A stretch of DNA of 64,000 bases, taken from contig VZRN01003159.1 in NCBI GenBank assembly GCA_013397935.1, positions 2,395 through 66,394 of the forward strand, read 5' to 3'. The translations under genes were made by a program, and so were the position numbers. Numbering within the stretch: the first letter of the stretch is position 1; each line of letters begins with the position of its first letter. Positions 50,401 to 62,749 of the stretch are shown here, piece by piece. Below the pieces are notes generated by a model. The model saw only the letters and a program-made list of their open reading frames with translations, had not been told where the DNA came from and did no database searches. This DNA comes from Dasyornis broadbenti (Eukaryota > Chordata > Aves > Passeriformes > Dasyornithidae).

Positions 50401-53390
50401 CTTCCTGCAACAAGGACAGACATTCCTGAAGGTGTGGCTCTGGGCTGGGCACAGCCAGTACTCCAGGTTCAGGTCAGGTCCAGACAAACTGGAAATCTCT
50501 GCTGTAGCTAAATATTTTCTGTTTTAGTCTGTTCTTAACGCTTACTTCTCTATTGCTGAGTCAGCTGGCCTTTCTGGTAAAGAGTAAACCATAACAATCT
50601 CAGACATTTTAGCTTTGTCAGCACCATCTAGCTTTTCCTTCCCACCCAGTGATGGATTACAGCTTCTCTCACTCTGCCTCTAACACTGCCCTTAGAGAAG
50701 ACTGCTCAGTATCTTGCCTCAGTCCATGCCTCACTGTCATCAATTTGTTCCTCTTCACACTTTTCCCTCTACCTGTTTGTAGTAGCCTGAACATTTGCAC
50801 CTTTTATATCTCTAATTTTAGAGTAAAGATTTAGACTGATTTACTTGCTACAATTTCCAGCCTCCCAAAATGCTGCAGTTTGAAGCTGCATCTTCATCAT
50901 ATTTGTCTTATGGGGTTCATAATCTCTCATTAATATTTCTATTTTCTCCTTTAAACATATTTCCTACATGATCGTTCCTGTATATTTTCCAAGCTCATTA
51001 TCATCTGGCTTTCTAAAAGCCTGCTGGCTTTGCATTATTGTCCTACCTCCCCCATAAGTCATGATTGTCCTTTTGCCAATCGTGCTCACCACAAATACTA
51101 GCATGTTGCTGTTTTTTAATGGTTCCTCCCTTTCAACTGCAATCACGTGTAAAAATGAGCTGTCTGTTTGGATACTTTTTCCATCTTTCACATCAAGTAG
51201 TCCTCAGACGTAAAATATAGTTAACCTCTACCCCAATAAACTTCGGTCAAGTGGTTCTTCTCCCTCCCACATCAGCCCCTCCTTACCCTACAACCCACAC
51301 CGCACGAAAGGCATATCAGGGTCTCACCATGCAAAAATCTTCCCATTAACTTCAAGATAGTTCCAAACACTTGTTAGTCCAAAATAGCCAAACTAGCCCT
51401 GTGGTATTTTCATACATCATGCATACCCACTGATCCAAATTGGGCTGGTGAACCAGAGTATAAGATGGAATATATGTGACACTGTCACAAATCTGTGCAT
51501 CTCACGGAAGTGCTAGAGGCTTTGTACATATATTCGCTGTCCTTCTGATGTGGTCAGGGACTTTAAAGCTGTGCCTTCTGACTGACTGTGTCTCTAAAGA
51601 ATACGTCAATTGAAAACAGGCCTGATGTTGCAAAGTGAGTCTTCATTTGCAAACCTCAGTCCAGTTGAAGTGGATAGTGCTTTTTTAGGAGACTGCTAGA
51701 TAAAAAGACATCAAACACAGCCTGAAAACAGTTCTGGTGCACTTCTGAAAAAAAAGCAAATTGAGATCTTTTACCTCTCTGAAAAGGGGGAGTTAGAAGT
51801 TTCAAGTCTAGAAATTGCAAATTCATCTGCTGTGGAAAGACTTCAAGGAATATATTCATACAGATATTTTTCTTCAGTATAGAAAGGAGTGGGTTTTTTG
51901 CTAACAAGGGAAATATTTAAAATTTTTTCTGTTTATTTTTTTCTGTTCTGTTTATTTTCATACTAGCAAAACAAAAATATAAAAACACAAAAACAAGCAA
52001 GCAAACAAACAAACAAAACAAAACAAAAAAACCAGCCTGCCATTTCTATTTTTCCCTAGTACTGGTCCGCACATATGTTAAAATTACCATTTAATTAAAA
52101 TAACATAGTGTACCTCATGAAAAATCAGTGTAGTTGTCAGGAATAGTGAGCTTTGTGAGATTATTATAAATGCAAAAAAGCAGAAATTGATTTCTTGTCA
52201 CCTCCTTCAGATTTACAAGAGGACCTATTCATTACTCACTCACACCACAAATTGGGTTTTATTAGAAAACTACCTTCATGTCCTTATGTTAGTTATATTT
52301 CATTTTCATGCACCCTTTTCCTGAATAACATTTTTAAAAGGCTTGGTTTGTAGCTATTCCTTTTTGGACTATTGAAAAATAGGCAGGCTGAGCAAAATAC
52401 TAAGGCCCTGCAAGATGTTAGTTTGTCTAAATAGATGTCCCTTTTATCTGAATATTAAGGCAATATTTTGCCAGTGTCCCCTCACAAATGTAGGAAATTG
52501 CATCTCTAAAAGTGCCAGGTACAGAAGCATTCTGTTCCCAGAAAGCAGGTGGTTCCGACATCACTGGAAACTGAGTGGAAAATGCCTGTCCATACCTCAG
52601 AAACTCTGTTGATGGACTGAAGCATTTAACAGCTTTGACGGATGCCTCAGAAATGGAGCGAAGGGGCAGCTTCTCTCTTGAAGGCACCAGCCAGGCTGGC
52701 CATGGTGTACGGGTAACACGTGGCAGGCTTGTCCTCAGCACTGCCATCTGGCATCATGCAGCAGCAGGGGAATTTAGGCAATTAATGAGTGAATACTTCC
52801 TTTAAAGGTTCCTGTAGTGCTTTTTTCTTCTCTAGCCAAAGTAAGTTTATTAACTCCAGCAGCCTGGCCAGATGCCAGTTTGGAAACTATCCTGTCATCT
52901 GACTTGTGTTTTCCCTGCAGAGTCAACTGCGTGCAGAAAACTTCTTCATTTCATGGTCTAGACCCTGACTCTAGAAAGATTCTGTCTATTCAGATGCTGA
53001 TATTGCATTATATCTGCAAGTAATGAGGTAAACAAAGTGTGGCACAGTTGCAAGGGCCCACAAGGGCTGATTTCCTGAGGCACCTACACCATGTTCCCTT
53101 TAGTGGTCATAGTGGTCGCATTTTGTTCTGGGAAGTACTGAATTTTGTTGATGGATGAATTGATTCCTTTGCAATAATCCTGAAAAACATCCCTTCAAAT
53201 TAGGAGAAGCATCACCTTTGTCTTTGACAATGGTAGTACTAAACATACTCTGCTGTACTTACACTGACTACACATTCTTCAAGATTTTACATGTAAAAAT
53301 TGATGCATTGTCTTCTCTTAATACAACAACCCAAATTAATTAGAATTCATGTCAGTTTAGAGAGGTGTTACTTTTTCACAGTGTCTATTT
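50401..53390. other. Unique sequence and one CAAA-rich tract; no gene recognised
   Basis: No gene is recognised. 50540-51300 is pyrimidine-rich on the plus strand and could be more of the ancient CR1, but I find no secure landmarks. A low-complexity tract is listed separately at 51966-52033. Confidence 0.55.
51966..52033. repeat. (CAAA)n-rich low-complexity tract
   Basis: An imperfect array of CAAA, CAAAA and CAAG units on the plus strand ending in a run of seven A. Confidence 0.9.
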
Positions 53391-53480
53391 GATTCTGCAT
53401 TTGAAGCTTGTTGGAACATCTGTAATTTTGTTATTTGTTTATCACAAATATTTGGCTTCCAAGATTACATTCAACAAAAC
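53391..53480 (+). repeat. 90-bp direct repeat, copy 1
   Basis: An ungapped 90-base stretch matches 54844-54933 at 84 of 90 positions. The shared core TGTTTATCACAAATATTTGG and what follows to the end is identical in both. It ends ten bases before the CR1 fragment at 53491 and belongs to no family I recognise. Confidence 0.9.
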
Positions 53481-53490
53481 TTATTATGGG

Positions 53491-53764
53491 GAAAGAGGGT
53501 GATTTTAGGCTAGGTTAGGTTAGATTAGATTGGACCAGATAAAACTTTCAGAAGAAATTCTTTACTGTGGTGTTGGTGAGGCACTGGCACAGGGACACAC
53601 AGAGAAGTGTGGAAGTCCCATCCATGGAGGAGTTCAAGGCCAGGCTGGAAAGAGCTCCGAGCAACCTTGTCTAGTGGAAGGTGTCCTTGCCCATGGCAGT
53701 GGGTTTGGAACTAGATGTTCATTAAAGTGTCTTTCAACCCAAACTATTCTGTAATTCTATCTGA
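53491..53764 (+). mobile_element. CR1 LINE fragment, 3' end, with TTAGR-type expansion
   Basis: The plus-strand CR1 3' end contains GAAATTCTTTACTGTGG (53553), GAGGCACTGGCACAGG, CTAGTGGAAGGTGTCC, CCCATGGCAGTGGGT and ends AACTATTCTGTAATTCTAT. Near its 5' edge, where CR1 normally has one AGATTTAGATTAGAT-like segment, this copy has a tandem run of TAGGT/TAGAT-type pentamers (53505-53532). This is a local slippage expansion, not telomere sequence. The coding remainder is too short and disrupted to be translated. Confidence 0.92.
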
Positions 53765-53967
53765 TAATTTTTTACTGGTTGCACAGCACAGAGTAGAAAA
53801 ACAATACTGTTTTTTCTGTATTTCAAGTATGAACCCACATTTCAAACTGTCTAGAAATAGGCATAATGGTTTGCCATGCACACACCTATGGTGCAGTGCA
53901 AAAAAAGGGGTAATCTTCCTCCTTCTCCCTCTACAGCACATGGCCATGGGGAACGCTTTTCCACTCA

Positions 53968-54058
53968 GGAAAAGAAACAAAAACAAAACCAAAAACAAAA
54001 CCAAAACAGAACAAACAAACAAACAAACAAACAAAAAACCACCAAAACCAAAAACACA
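53968..54058. repeat. (CAAA)n / (CAAAAC)n low-complexity tract
   Basis: About ninety bases of CAAAAAC, CAAAAC and CAAA units. The central part is six CAAA units. The longest such tract in the window. Confidence 0.93.
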
Positions 54059-54843
54059 CTTAGATAATTAAGCGTCACTGCAGGTTGCAGAAATAAATAA
54101 AACCTGATTTTTATTTGAGCTTGTTTATTCTCTAAACTCCTGAAACCAAATGCCAGAATGAGTACAGAGAGTGCTCTCCAGCTGGCCTGGACAATCTGCC
54201 AGCAGACTTCTCCTCTGCAGGGCATGCTGCCACCCTGTCCCACTGCCACCCTATTCCTTCAAGCTTTCTACTTATGGAGATCCAGCAATGTGCCTGTGAA
54301 TATGTGGCAAAGACGACTGTCGTCTGAACTCTGGTTGAAATCATTCCAATATAAGAAATGAAGCTGTTTGGCTGCAGATCACAGTGCTTAGTGAAGGGAA
54401 AAGCTTTTGGACAGCCATCACCTGATGACAAAGTGAAGTCAGTGGTCTGTCAATGATGTTTTATGATACAGGGGGTTCTATGCCTGAAAAGAGCATATTT
54501 GTATTTTAAGTGCTTAAAACTGCTTGCTTTCTGTAAACTAGCATTCCACATCAAAGTAAAACTAATAGTAAAATTCTAAAATCATCTGTCTCACTGCAGA
54601 GAGGAAAATTTACTTTTACTATGGCATGGTCCCAGTTCAAATAAACATTAAGTAGCAGTCGGTGCAGTTTGCTACATGGAGCTGCTGTTCACCACATGCC
54701 TGTGATCATCACATGCAGGGATGGCACAAGTGTGTATGCAGAGATGGGATTACATTTCCATGCCAAAAACTCAGCTTGCAACTGGGCATCCTAGGAGTGA
54801 TGTTGTGATCTCAGGGCTCTCCCCATCTCACTGTGGCTCCAGA

Positions 54844-54933
54844 CATTCTACATTTGAAGGTTGTTGAAACATCTGTAATTTTGCCATTTGTTTATCACAA
54901 ATATTTGGCTTCCAAGATTACATTCAACAAAAC
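54844..54933 (+). repeat. 90-bp direct repeat, copy 2
   Basis: The second copy of the 53391-53480 sequence, in the same orientation and 1,453 bases downstream, with six substitutions and no gap. Outside the 90 bases the flanks differ, apart from weak similarity just upstream. Confidence 0.9.
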
Positions 54934-56711
54934 CTTCAAACATTCAAGAACCAGGGCAGACATTCCCAAGCTTCCAGCACCATAAGCCAGTAACCAGCAC
55001 AGGGAGTGTTTATTTAAAGGCACATATCTAAAGTGTTTCTGTGGGTCTCTGTGACCACTTGCCATCAGGACAAGGAAATCACCATGAAATCAGTGCCACA
55101 GGACACAGACATCTTGCAGGCAAAAGAGAATGCATACACAGACTTCTTTTTTAAATGCTCTAAGCTAATAAAATACTACTCAGACTTACACTTCACAGCA
55201 AAAGATCCAATCTTTTGACAGAAAATCCAGCATTTTTCTTTTCCCCAAGTTGGAAATCCACAAGAAAGAAAGATTTTGACAGCTGCAGATTTCACGTGTC
55301 AAAGGCACAAGCCCTGCTCTTACAGATGGATTGCCCAGAAATACGCCTTTTGTTAAAAGACAGAAAATTAAAGGAACATTTAATCATGCCCTGACAGGCT
55401 TCTTAGCCTAAGGCTAATACCCTGAGTCAGTCATAATTCCTGAACTCACACATTGGCGTACAGCAGGTGGCCACAGAGGTCTCAGGCAGTGGAAGTGCAT
55501 TAGCAGTGGAGCCAACTCTCTAGTTTAATAATAAGAAACATGTTAATACTACTCCTTGCCAAAGAAGCAACAGTAAGCAATGCAAGCACACACTCATAAT
55601 TATTTTCAATTACAGCATAAATAGTTGCTTAGCAGCTTGATCTGAAATTTTTAAGTGCTAAGCCATCAGCTATTCTTCATCTTTACAAAATAAATCAGAT
55701 CTAGAAATCTTTTTGGAATTAATATTTATTGGCAGCAATAATTCCAAGAACTTTCAAGTACTAAGATTAGTCACATCAGAGGTGATCAAGAATTTTGTTA
55801 AAGCTGCTCTTCCCAAACTTATAGACTGATTGGATCTTTGAACACTTTCAAAAATCTGATTCTTAGTCTGACCTTAGACATCATGAGTGTGAGTAAATAC
55901 AGCTTTGTCTCCTCCTTCCAAATTTGCCCTTCACAAACCCTACAGATTAGCTTGTCTTCTCAGGAGTTGTTTTAGAAATCTTGTTTTAGAATGTTTTAGA
56001 AATAGTACATAATTTCAGTAACAAGGCAATCCCTATTCAAAAGAAAAGTGAAAAAAGAAAAAAAAAAAAGACTCCATCTACATGGGTTACGCAAGTACAC
56101 GTGAACATTAAAAACAAAAAAAAAGGGAATAAGTAGGCATCACAGGTTTTTATCTCAAAGCTAAAAATACTACTGCTCCCTTTGCAAGGATTTATTAAGA
56201 AATATTTGAGTGACCTTTAATTATCTGAAGTTCCTAGTGTAAAATGTTCCATGCCACTTTATATGTTCTCATTCAAGTACCTTGCAAGCATAATAAAAAT
56301 GAATATATACCTGCAGACTCAGAGCCTTCAGGTTTTGTTTAGGCATGATTTTAGGCATGGCATTAGGAAAAGAAATCCTGTACCCTAAGCTTCACGACCT
56401 AGAGTCAAACCAAACACAAGTGTGTAGGCTCCAAACTTCCAAATATTTGATTTCAAAGCAGTGCATGACCGCACTTTGCATACAGCCCTCATTTACTGCA
56501 GCAGATGTCAGCTAGTAGCTGTGTCACATTTACATTACAGGGGCCTTTTCTGACACCTATTTGGCAGAAATCCTTGCAGATATCAGGGAGATGGATTAGT
56601 TTGGTGTTTTGCTGTCCCTAAATGCACATGCAGTCAGAGGCTGTGGATTGTCAGGTCCGAAACTTCCCCTACACCCTTTCTTTCCCTCAGCCCTACACAG
56701 AATTTTTTTCA

Positions 56712-56725
56712 GCACCCCCTGGTGC
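56712..56725. promoter_or_regulatory. CTCF-like motif (GCACCCCCTGGTGC)
   Basis: The sequence matches the reverse complement of the vertebrate CTCF core (GCGCCCCCTGGTGG form) at 12 of 14 positions, including the CCCCCTGGTG heart. It also forms a near-perfect inverted repeat (arms AGCACC and GGTGCT). CTCF binds such sites to organise chromatin loops. A single motif match is not proof of binding. Confidence 0.35.
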
Positions 56726-58138
56726 TTTGAATCAGAAATAACACCTCTCCAGGATTGCTCCTTCCAGCCGTGAATTCCTGAGCAGCCTTATATGGGAAGG
56801 CTTCAGTGGCAATTTCCGACCAGCTGGGAAGCTGGGGTAGGGTACAGCAGGCAGCTGCTGGTCCCTGTACCTGCAGGTCTGCAGGCATCAGGTTGCAGTC
56901 CCTGTCAGTCACATCACTCTTGTCCCTATTTCCTGACACTTCAAACGGGGCCACTGCATGTTTGGCGATCAAGATCAAACAAGGCAGGTGAGTTTCCCCA
57001 AGCCACTCTCTTTGATGACATCCTCTGAACATTTTCTGGCTCTATGTCCTCAAAGAGAACTCTTTTTCACCAGCATGCAAAGAAAATTTTACATTTGCCT
57101 TTGGAGTCTAAATATTCCTACTACCTTTTTTTCTCGTATGGGGTTTTTTGGGATTTTTTGTTAGTTTATTTTTTTGTCTGTTTGGTTGGATTTTAGGTTC
57201 AAAGGGTCAAGACCAAAAGGAAATTAAGATAACATTAATAAATTTTCCCCTGTGCTGGTCAGATCTAAGGCTCTGAGTGTTCCCAAGGAAATCAGGGCAA
57301 GCACTAGGACTGGGAACTTCAGTAAGAACAACTCCAGGCTCATCTGGAGTTGGTTGGTAACCACTTGTTTTCTTTACTTAACATCACTGCCTATTAGAGA
57401 AAAAGGTTGTGTGTGAAGAGTCTGGAGGAAGACATCAGCTGATTTCAAAGCAGTTACGACAGCCTGTGTGTCTAATTCAGGTGCTTTCCTTGAGTTGCAC
57501 AACCACTCGTAGCAATCTGACCCTCTGAATCCTGCAGGAAGCCAGGAAGCTTTGCTAGAGTGGCCACATGGGAATGGCAACGTGCCCAAATGCCCATGTT
57601 TATAGAAGCCCTGGAGAGCTGTTAACCTAGAGCACATGACTCCCAAAGCTGGCTCACTGGTCGTCCTGCCTCCTCCTCAGAGGAAACAGTGTGCGACAGA
57701 ACAGGCTCCTACAAACAGACATGGTGCCTGCACTCCATATGCAGAACGTGACTGTGCAAATGACGTTTTCTGTGCCTTCCTTGTCATTTCCTGGGGGAAC
57801 CACACAGCTAGCAAGTCAAGAGAATTCTCTTCATTGAGGGCAGAAGGAGAATGCTGTGAGCCCACTAGGTTTGTATTCCCTGTGATGTGGCACCACTAAG
57901 ATGGATGAGCATTGACACCACTGTACAAGGAATTTTTAAAGCTATTTCTGACCTTATGGCCTGGCTAGTGATAAAAGCACAGTCTCATTGAGTGACAGCC
58001 AACAAACTATTGCTGCTCCCATCATGCCATGAGCAGGGAGGCAGCTGGCAGCACCTAAGGTGGTGCAACAGCGCATAAGGCTGGCATGTGGCACTCACCA
58101 CTGTTCTTGTCCTGGCTTGGCAAAGCTCTGAATCTGCC

Positions 58139-58324
58139 TTACTCATATCCACATTTCTGTCTGATGTGAACCACTCCCTTCTTGCAAACATAAACGGTCT
58201 GGGCTGAGGTATCACTTGTGATGCAGGTGAAACCCAGTAAAATCCTTTCAGAAATACTTGCTGTCACTTTGACAACCAAGACCAAGCAGACCAGAAGGAA
58301 AAAATCCATTTCCATCCTCATCAA
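58139..58324 (-). other. Small open frame with signal-peptide-like start, unproven
   Basis: The minus-strand frame has a second methionine at 58309 in a good initiation context (A at -3, G at +4). Its start, MDFFLLVCLVLVVKVTA, has the charge and hydrophobic pattern of a secretory signal peptide. The remaining roughly 40 residues hold three cysteines and several basic residues before a stop, superficially like a small secreted peptide. I recognise no family: cysteine spacing fits neither defensins nor Ly6 proteins that I know. No promoter, splice site or polyadenylation context was identified, and short hydrophobic frames arise by chance in AT-rich DNA. Confidence 0.1.
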
Positions 58325-58859
58325 AATTACTAAAATCAGGTCCTCATTTAGGCATTAGCATAGACAGGTAGCATCTAGCCCTGATAGCTCATTACAGAGA
58401 AACCTTATGAGGAGTGAAGACCCCTTAAAAGAAATTTGAGGGGAGGGCTGGATGCAGGATGTTTCCATGTGTCCCTTCGGAGCTATTATTTTTATGTTTC
58501 ATAATGCTTTTTAAGAGTCTTACAAGGCACTGGATATCTGCAGCTCATTTTACACCAGGAAAAGGCACTAAACAAGCTTGAAATGGCAGGTGAATATATG
58601 TAAGTCTTTGAAACAAAAATAGTTCTTTATCTAATGTAACGGGTATCTTAATGAAAAATCTGTATGATTTGAATCTCATATAATGGATGAGATTTATAAA
58701 ATTCTGTGTCATCATACACCAGAATGTGATTTATTTTGCAAATTGATAAGTAATAATAAGTTCCCAAATCAAATGCCAGCATGAACCAGCCATGTGCTAT
58801 TCACAAGGCAGACAGTCCCCTCAGAAGTCACCAGTGAGGCTAATTTAAACACAGTAGAG

Positions 58860-59375
58860 CTAGAAGGGACCATTGCGCCCCCTCAGTCCTATCACAAGGA
58901 ACCTAGGGAAAGTGGGAGCAGAGCCCCAATGCACCCTGCAAATCCCAAGGCCTGAGCAGAAGATCCTATTGGCTTCTGGGCAGCCCTGGGATTTTACAGG
59001 GGATATATGCTGGCTGCTGCAGACAGAGTGCCCCTTCTGCCACAGCTCCTGCCCAATGCAAGGCCGAATGAGCAAAATTCCTTCTTGCTCATGCCCTGAA
59101 GTGATGCCCTGGCACACTGCACTCAATGCCCCTGCCTCAGTCTGCCGCACACAAGAAGAATTGCTTCTTTCCGCTGAACTCCAAACTAGGTAAGTGTAGT
59201 GGTGAAGGTAGCCATCTGGACATGTGTCCCTTCCACGGTTTCTCTGGAAGTCCCAAATTTGGGGGTTAGTGGAAATGATTAAAAAAACTGTGCTATTTTT
59301 CTGGGATGTTTTATGTATGTTATAATCTAGAAGCAAAATGACAATGGGGGGAATCAAAAGCCAGTGAGCTCTCAA
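58860..59375 (-). other. Longest open frame in the window (171 codons), probably not coding
   Basis: The minus strand is open for 171 codons, and the plus strand is also open across 58873-59193. The patch is locally GC-rich, so stops are expected to be rare. The translated product begins with a hydrophobic stretch followed by nondescript sequence without a known domain. On the plus strand, CTAG/GTAAGTG at about 59188-59196 is a near-ideal splice donor, so a non-coding RNA exon ending there is conceivable. The left edge (GAGCTAGAAGGGACCATTG near 58857-58875) weakly resembles an old inverted CR1 tail. Confidence 0.12.
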
Positions 59376-62203
59376 ATACGTGCATGTTACATGTTGCCCT
59401 CTGATTCCCTATGCTTGCTTTGCCTCTTAGCAACAATACATCTTCTATGCCAAAAAACAAACCACAGCACCAAGTCCCACACATCCTCTAGTGTTTCCCT
59501 AGCCAGCATGCACCAAAGGTATGAGTATCTTCCTTTTCAACCAATCATGTAAACAGTACTTGTCACCTGCTTTCATTAGTTGCTTGAAATGAATAAAAGA
59601 TTACTATATATAAAATCTGTAGCTGCTACATGCAACTGAGAACCAATAATATCAACTTATTCACTGCTATGCTATGAGGAAGAAAACTAAGTATTCCTTC
59701 AACATTTAATTTAGGGACTGAAAATTCTTTAAGTGTTGTAGACCATAGGGCCAAAGGTGTGCCCCATGCCAAGGCACCAAGTCAGGCTCTGTCAGTGGAA
59801 AAAGCGTGTGATAATTCAGATCCTACAGCAGTGAAGCCTGGGCTTCTCTTCTGCTTCTTTTTGTTCCTCTTCTTTTTGCCCCTCCTCCAGTCAGAATTTC
59901 TTCCCATCTTTACTAATGTGATGATCTTTATAGGGCATCCTGCAAAACGCTGAGGCACTCTCATCATTTCTCTGGCACTGGCTAGGTGCAGACACGCCCC
60001 TGCTCAGCAAAGCTGGAATGCCCCTGAGAGTGCCAAGATTTCTTCCTAGGGACAAAAAAGCTGGTACCTCTTTGGAAATGCTCTTTACTTTGATAACCAC
60101 ACTTATCTTAAAGAAAATCCTTTAAGCTGCCATTTTCACATCAATCATGTGTAATGTTACCCTGTGTTAAAAATTCATGGTGATTAGCTAGATACCTTTG
60201 TCTGAGTGCCCCATTTTCACTTGTTTTAAAAGTAAATGCAAAATGCTAGGTCATAAACCCAAGACAGTCTAGAGAAGAAGAAAACAACTGTTAAAGTGTT
60301 CATTTTGGATGTGTGCCAAGGAAATAATTTCCTACTTTTACCTCTGCAACACTGCTCAGAGTTAATTTGCAGGGTAGCTGATAAAGTAGAAATCATCAAT
60401 TTTGGAACAATGGGGCCCATTGATAGTGGTTGCACAAAATGAACATGGTATGTATATTCCTGGCTCTCCTGACAGGTGGCTAAAGAAGAAATGCCGTTAG
60501 CATGGAAGAATATTAACAGCATTTGAAACTGGAACAAATGGCTTGATTTTCAAAGGCTAGTCACTTCAGACTTCTTCATGTTCTTCAGTGAAATTAAAGA
60601 TTTTGATCACTTAGAACACCAAGTAAGATCCTGTAAATTAAATGGTCCTTATGATTCTATACCCAAACTTTATATAGTGACTCTTTCTTGCTATTAACAC
60701 ATAGGTTTTGTCAGAAGACGAGAGGGAGAAGGTGTGCTTGAGGATGGGTCATGGATTGCGGATGTTCTTCAGCAAAGTTTGAGCCCCTGTCTTCTCAAAA
60801 GCAAAATGAGAAGTTCAACAGGTCAAATCAGCTGAACCAAACCACTCACCAATCTAAAAACAGGGTGAAATAAAAAGGCACAACACATGACATCGGCTAA
60901 TTCTAGCAAATTCTTTAATTTGATGCAACAGCCAAAACACCTGTTTTCCCTGTTTGTTAAGCTGGTAGCATACTGTTTGGCACCTTCTTCAAAAGTGTAA
61001 TGAATCTGGACACCCTTCCTTAAAAAAACCAATGTACTTTTGAACAAAATGCTTTTCACATTCTTAATCAGCCCCAAATTCTATAGGGCAGGATGGTCAT
61101 TTTCTTCAGGAGTCTCTTAATCATAAATTGATATCAACGATCCTATTTCTAGCCACTAGACAACAAATCTGAACTAAAGTAGGACTATTTTGCAGCTCTT
61201 TCAATCTATATACGCCCCCAGGAACGGGGGGAGCAGATATTTGATTGTGACAGTCACAGAAAGAACTGGAAGAAGGTAAAGGTTGTAATAAGCGAACACA
61301 TAAAATCCAACAAACCATGCTGCAAGCACTTTGGCTAGGACGTGTAATTAAAGCATTATCTGCTGTATTTGCTGAGGAGCACAGGACCTCTAAGGTGTGG
61401 CAACAAGGTTTATTTTTGTTGAGATTCCCCTACTAATGTACATTTAGCAGTTAATATCTTAAGTGGTTTTGCACTTAATTTTGCAATGCGTAGTTTTTAT
61501 GCTTCTCCTGTGAGCACTCACCAGCCACATCACCAGCACCAGCACTACTGCATTCTCATCCTGGCAATGGGCTCTGGTAGGATGCAGTCTAAAGGCAGGT
61601 GGGATTTACTACCCCAGTCAGATATGTCATGTACTGGGAGGAAAATAATTGTGTGCATCACACTACATTTATGCAGTTCTCATTCTGTCAGCTTTTCTTT
61701 TGTCAGAATTAAAAGGTAAAAAGAAAAGCGTTGGTGAGGACTGATGCAAACTGTAGAAGAAAAATACATATGAGATCTCACAGAAGTTGAGAAGGTTTCT
61801 TAGTTCTGCTTCCATGCTAATCATTCATTGCTCATACACAGTGCCTGAATAGCAATTGATCACCGAGCAAGGTACCTTGCGGATTTTTTTATTACAATCC
61901 ATTTTAACTTAATGATGTTTTGCATATCATCATGAAGTTTCACAGGACTTTGTGTATTTGTTAACTTACATCAGTAAAACAAATACTTTGCATTTTGTGA
62001 CATTCAGATTTGAAGCAACTGGTCTGAGGAGAACAAAGGTTATTTTACTGGTAATTATGGGTTGCAGGGTCTTTCATAACTCCATTCCTACCATCAAGAT
62101 ACAGGCACTCTGCGAAAGAGTCCCCTCATTCTGTTTGCCTCAAAAAGATAAATCAGTTTTCATACTGCTAAGAAATACACTTTGCAAAATTGCATTATCA
62201 TTG

Positions 62204-62247
62204 AAGGAAAAAGAGAGAGAGCAGGGGAAAGAAAAAAAATAATAATA
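62204..62247. repeat. GA/A-rich low-complexity tract
   Basis: An imperfect run of GAGAGAGAG, GAAAGAAAAAAAA and AATAATAAT units. Confidence 0.85.
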
Positions 62248-62749
62248 GCTAGATTTCAAAGGTCAAAATCTCCTCTGCCATGGAGGTAAAACACTGCGTT
62301 CATTTGTATTTGAAAGTATTTTACAGTTAAGTATTTCGTTAGAAGTGTTATATACTGAAAGTATTTTGTTTGCTTTGGATGTATTTTATCACTGTAAATT
62401 GATTTTTAATGTCAAAATTACTGCACCTGTGACAAGTATTCATTATGTCCTATCCTTAAAAGGGCCTGTGAGCATGTGCATGTGCAGCAAGCTTGCATTT
62501 GTGCATAAAAACACAGTACAGACATTATCTAAGTTCAAGTGCATATAGAGTAAGTTCCTAATTTTTTGTGGCTCTGTGTAAACAAAAATATGTTAGACTT
62601 TGAAACTCCAGAAGGCACCCTACACACTCTGGGTGGATTTTGTTACAGAAACATAGTTACCTAATAATTTTTTAGGCTTTAGGGGCTCTCTGAGGCATCT
62701 GAATAGGCTGACAGATGGTGCAAGACCTCTGTGCCCTTCTGGAAGCAAC

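Noticed and set aside
53505..53532. Interstitial telomeric repeat
   Set aside because: The units are TTAGG/TTAGA pentamers inside a CR1 fragment, not the vertebrate TTAGGG hexamer.
60823..61077. 84-codon minus-strand frame with a hydrophobic end
   Set aside because: No recognisable family, no upstream context, and length within chance expectation.
61210..61230. GC hairpin CCCCCAGGAACGGGGG as a terminator or regulatory site
   Set aside because: A single short inverted repeat in eukaryotic non-coding DNA with no supporting context.
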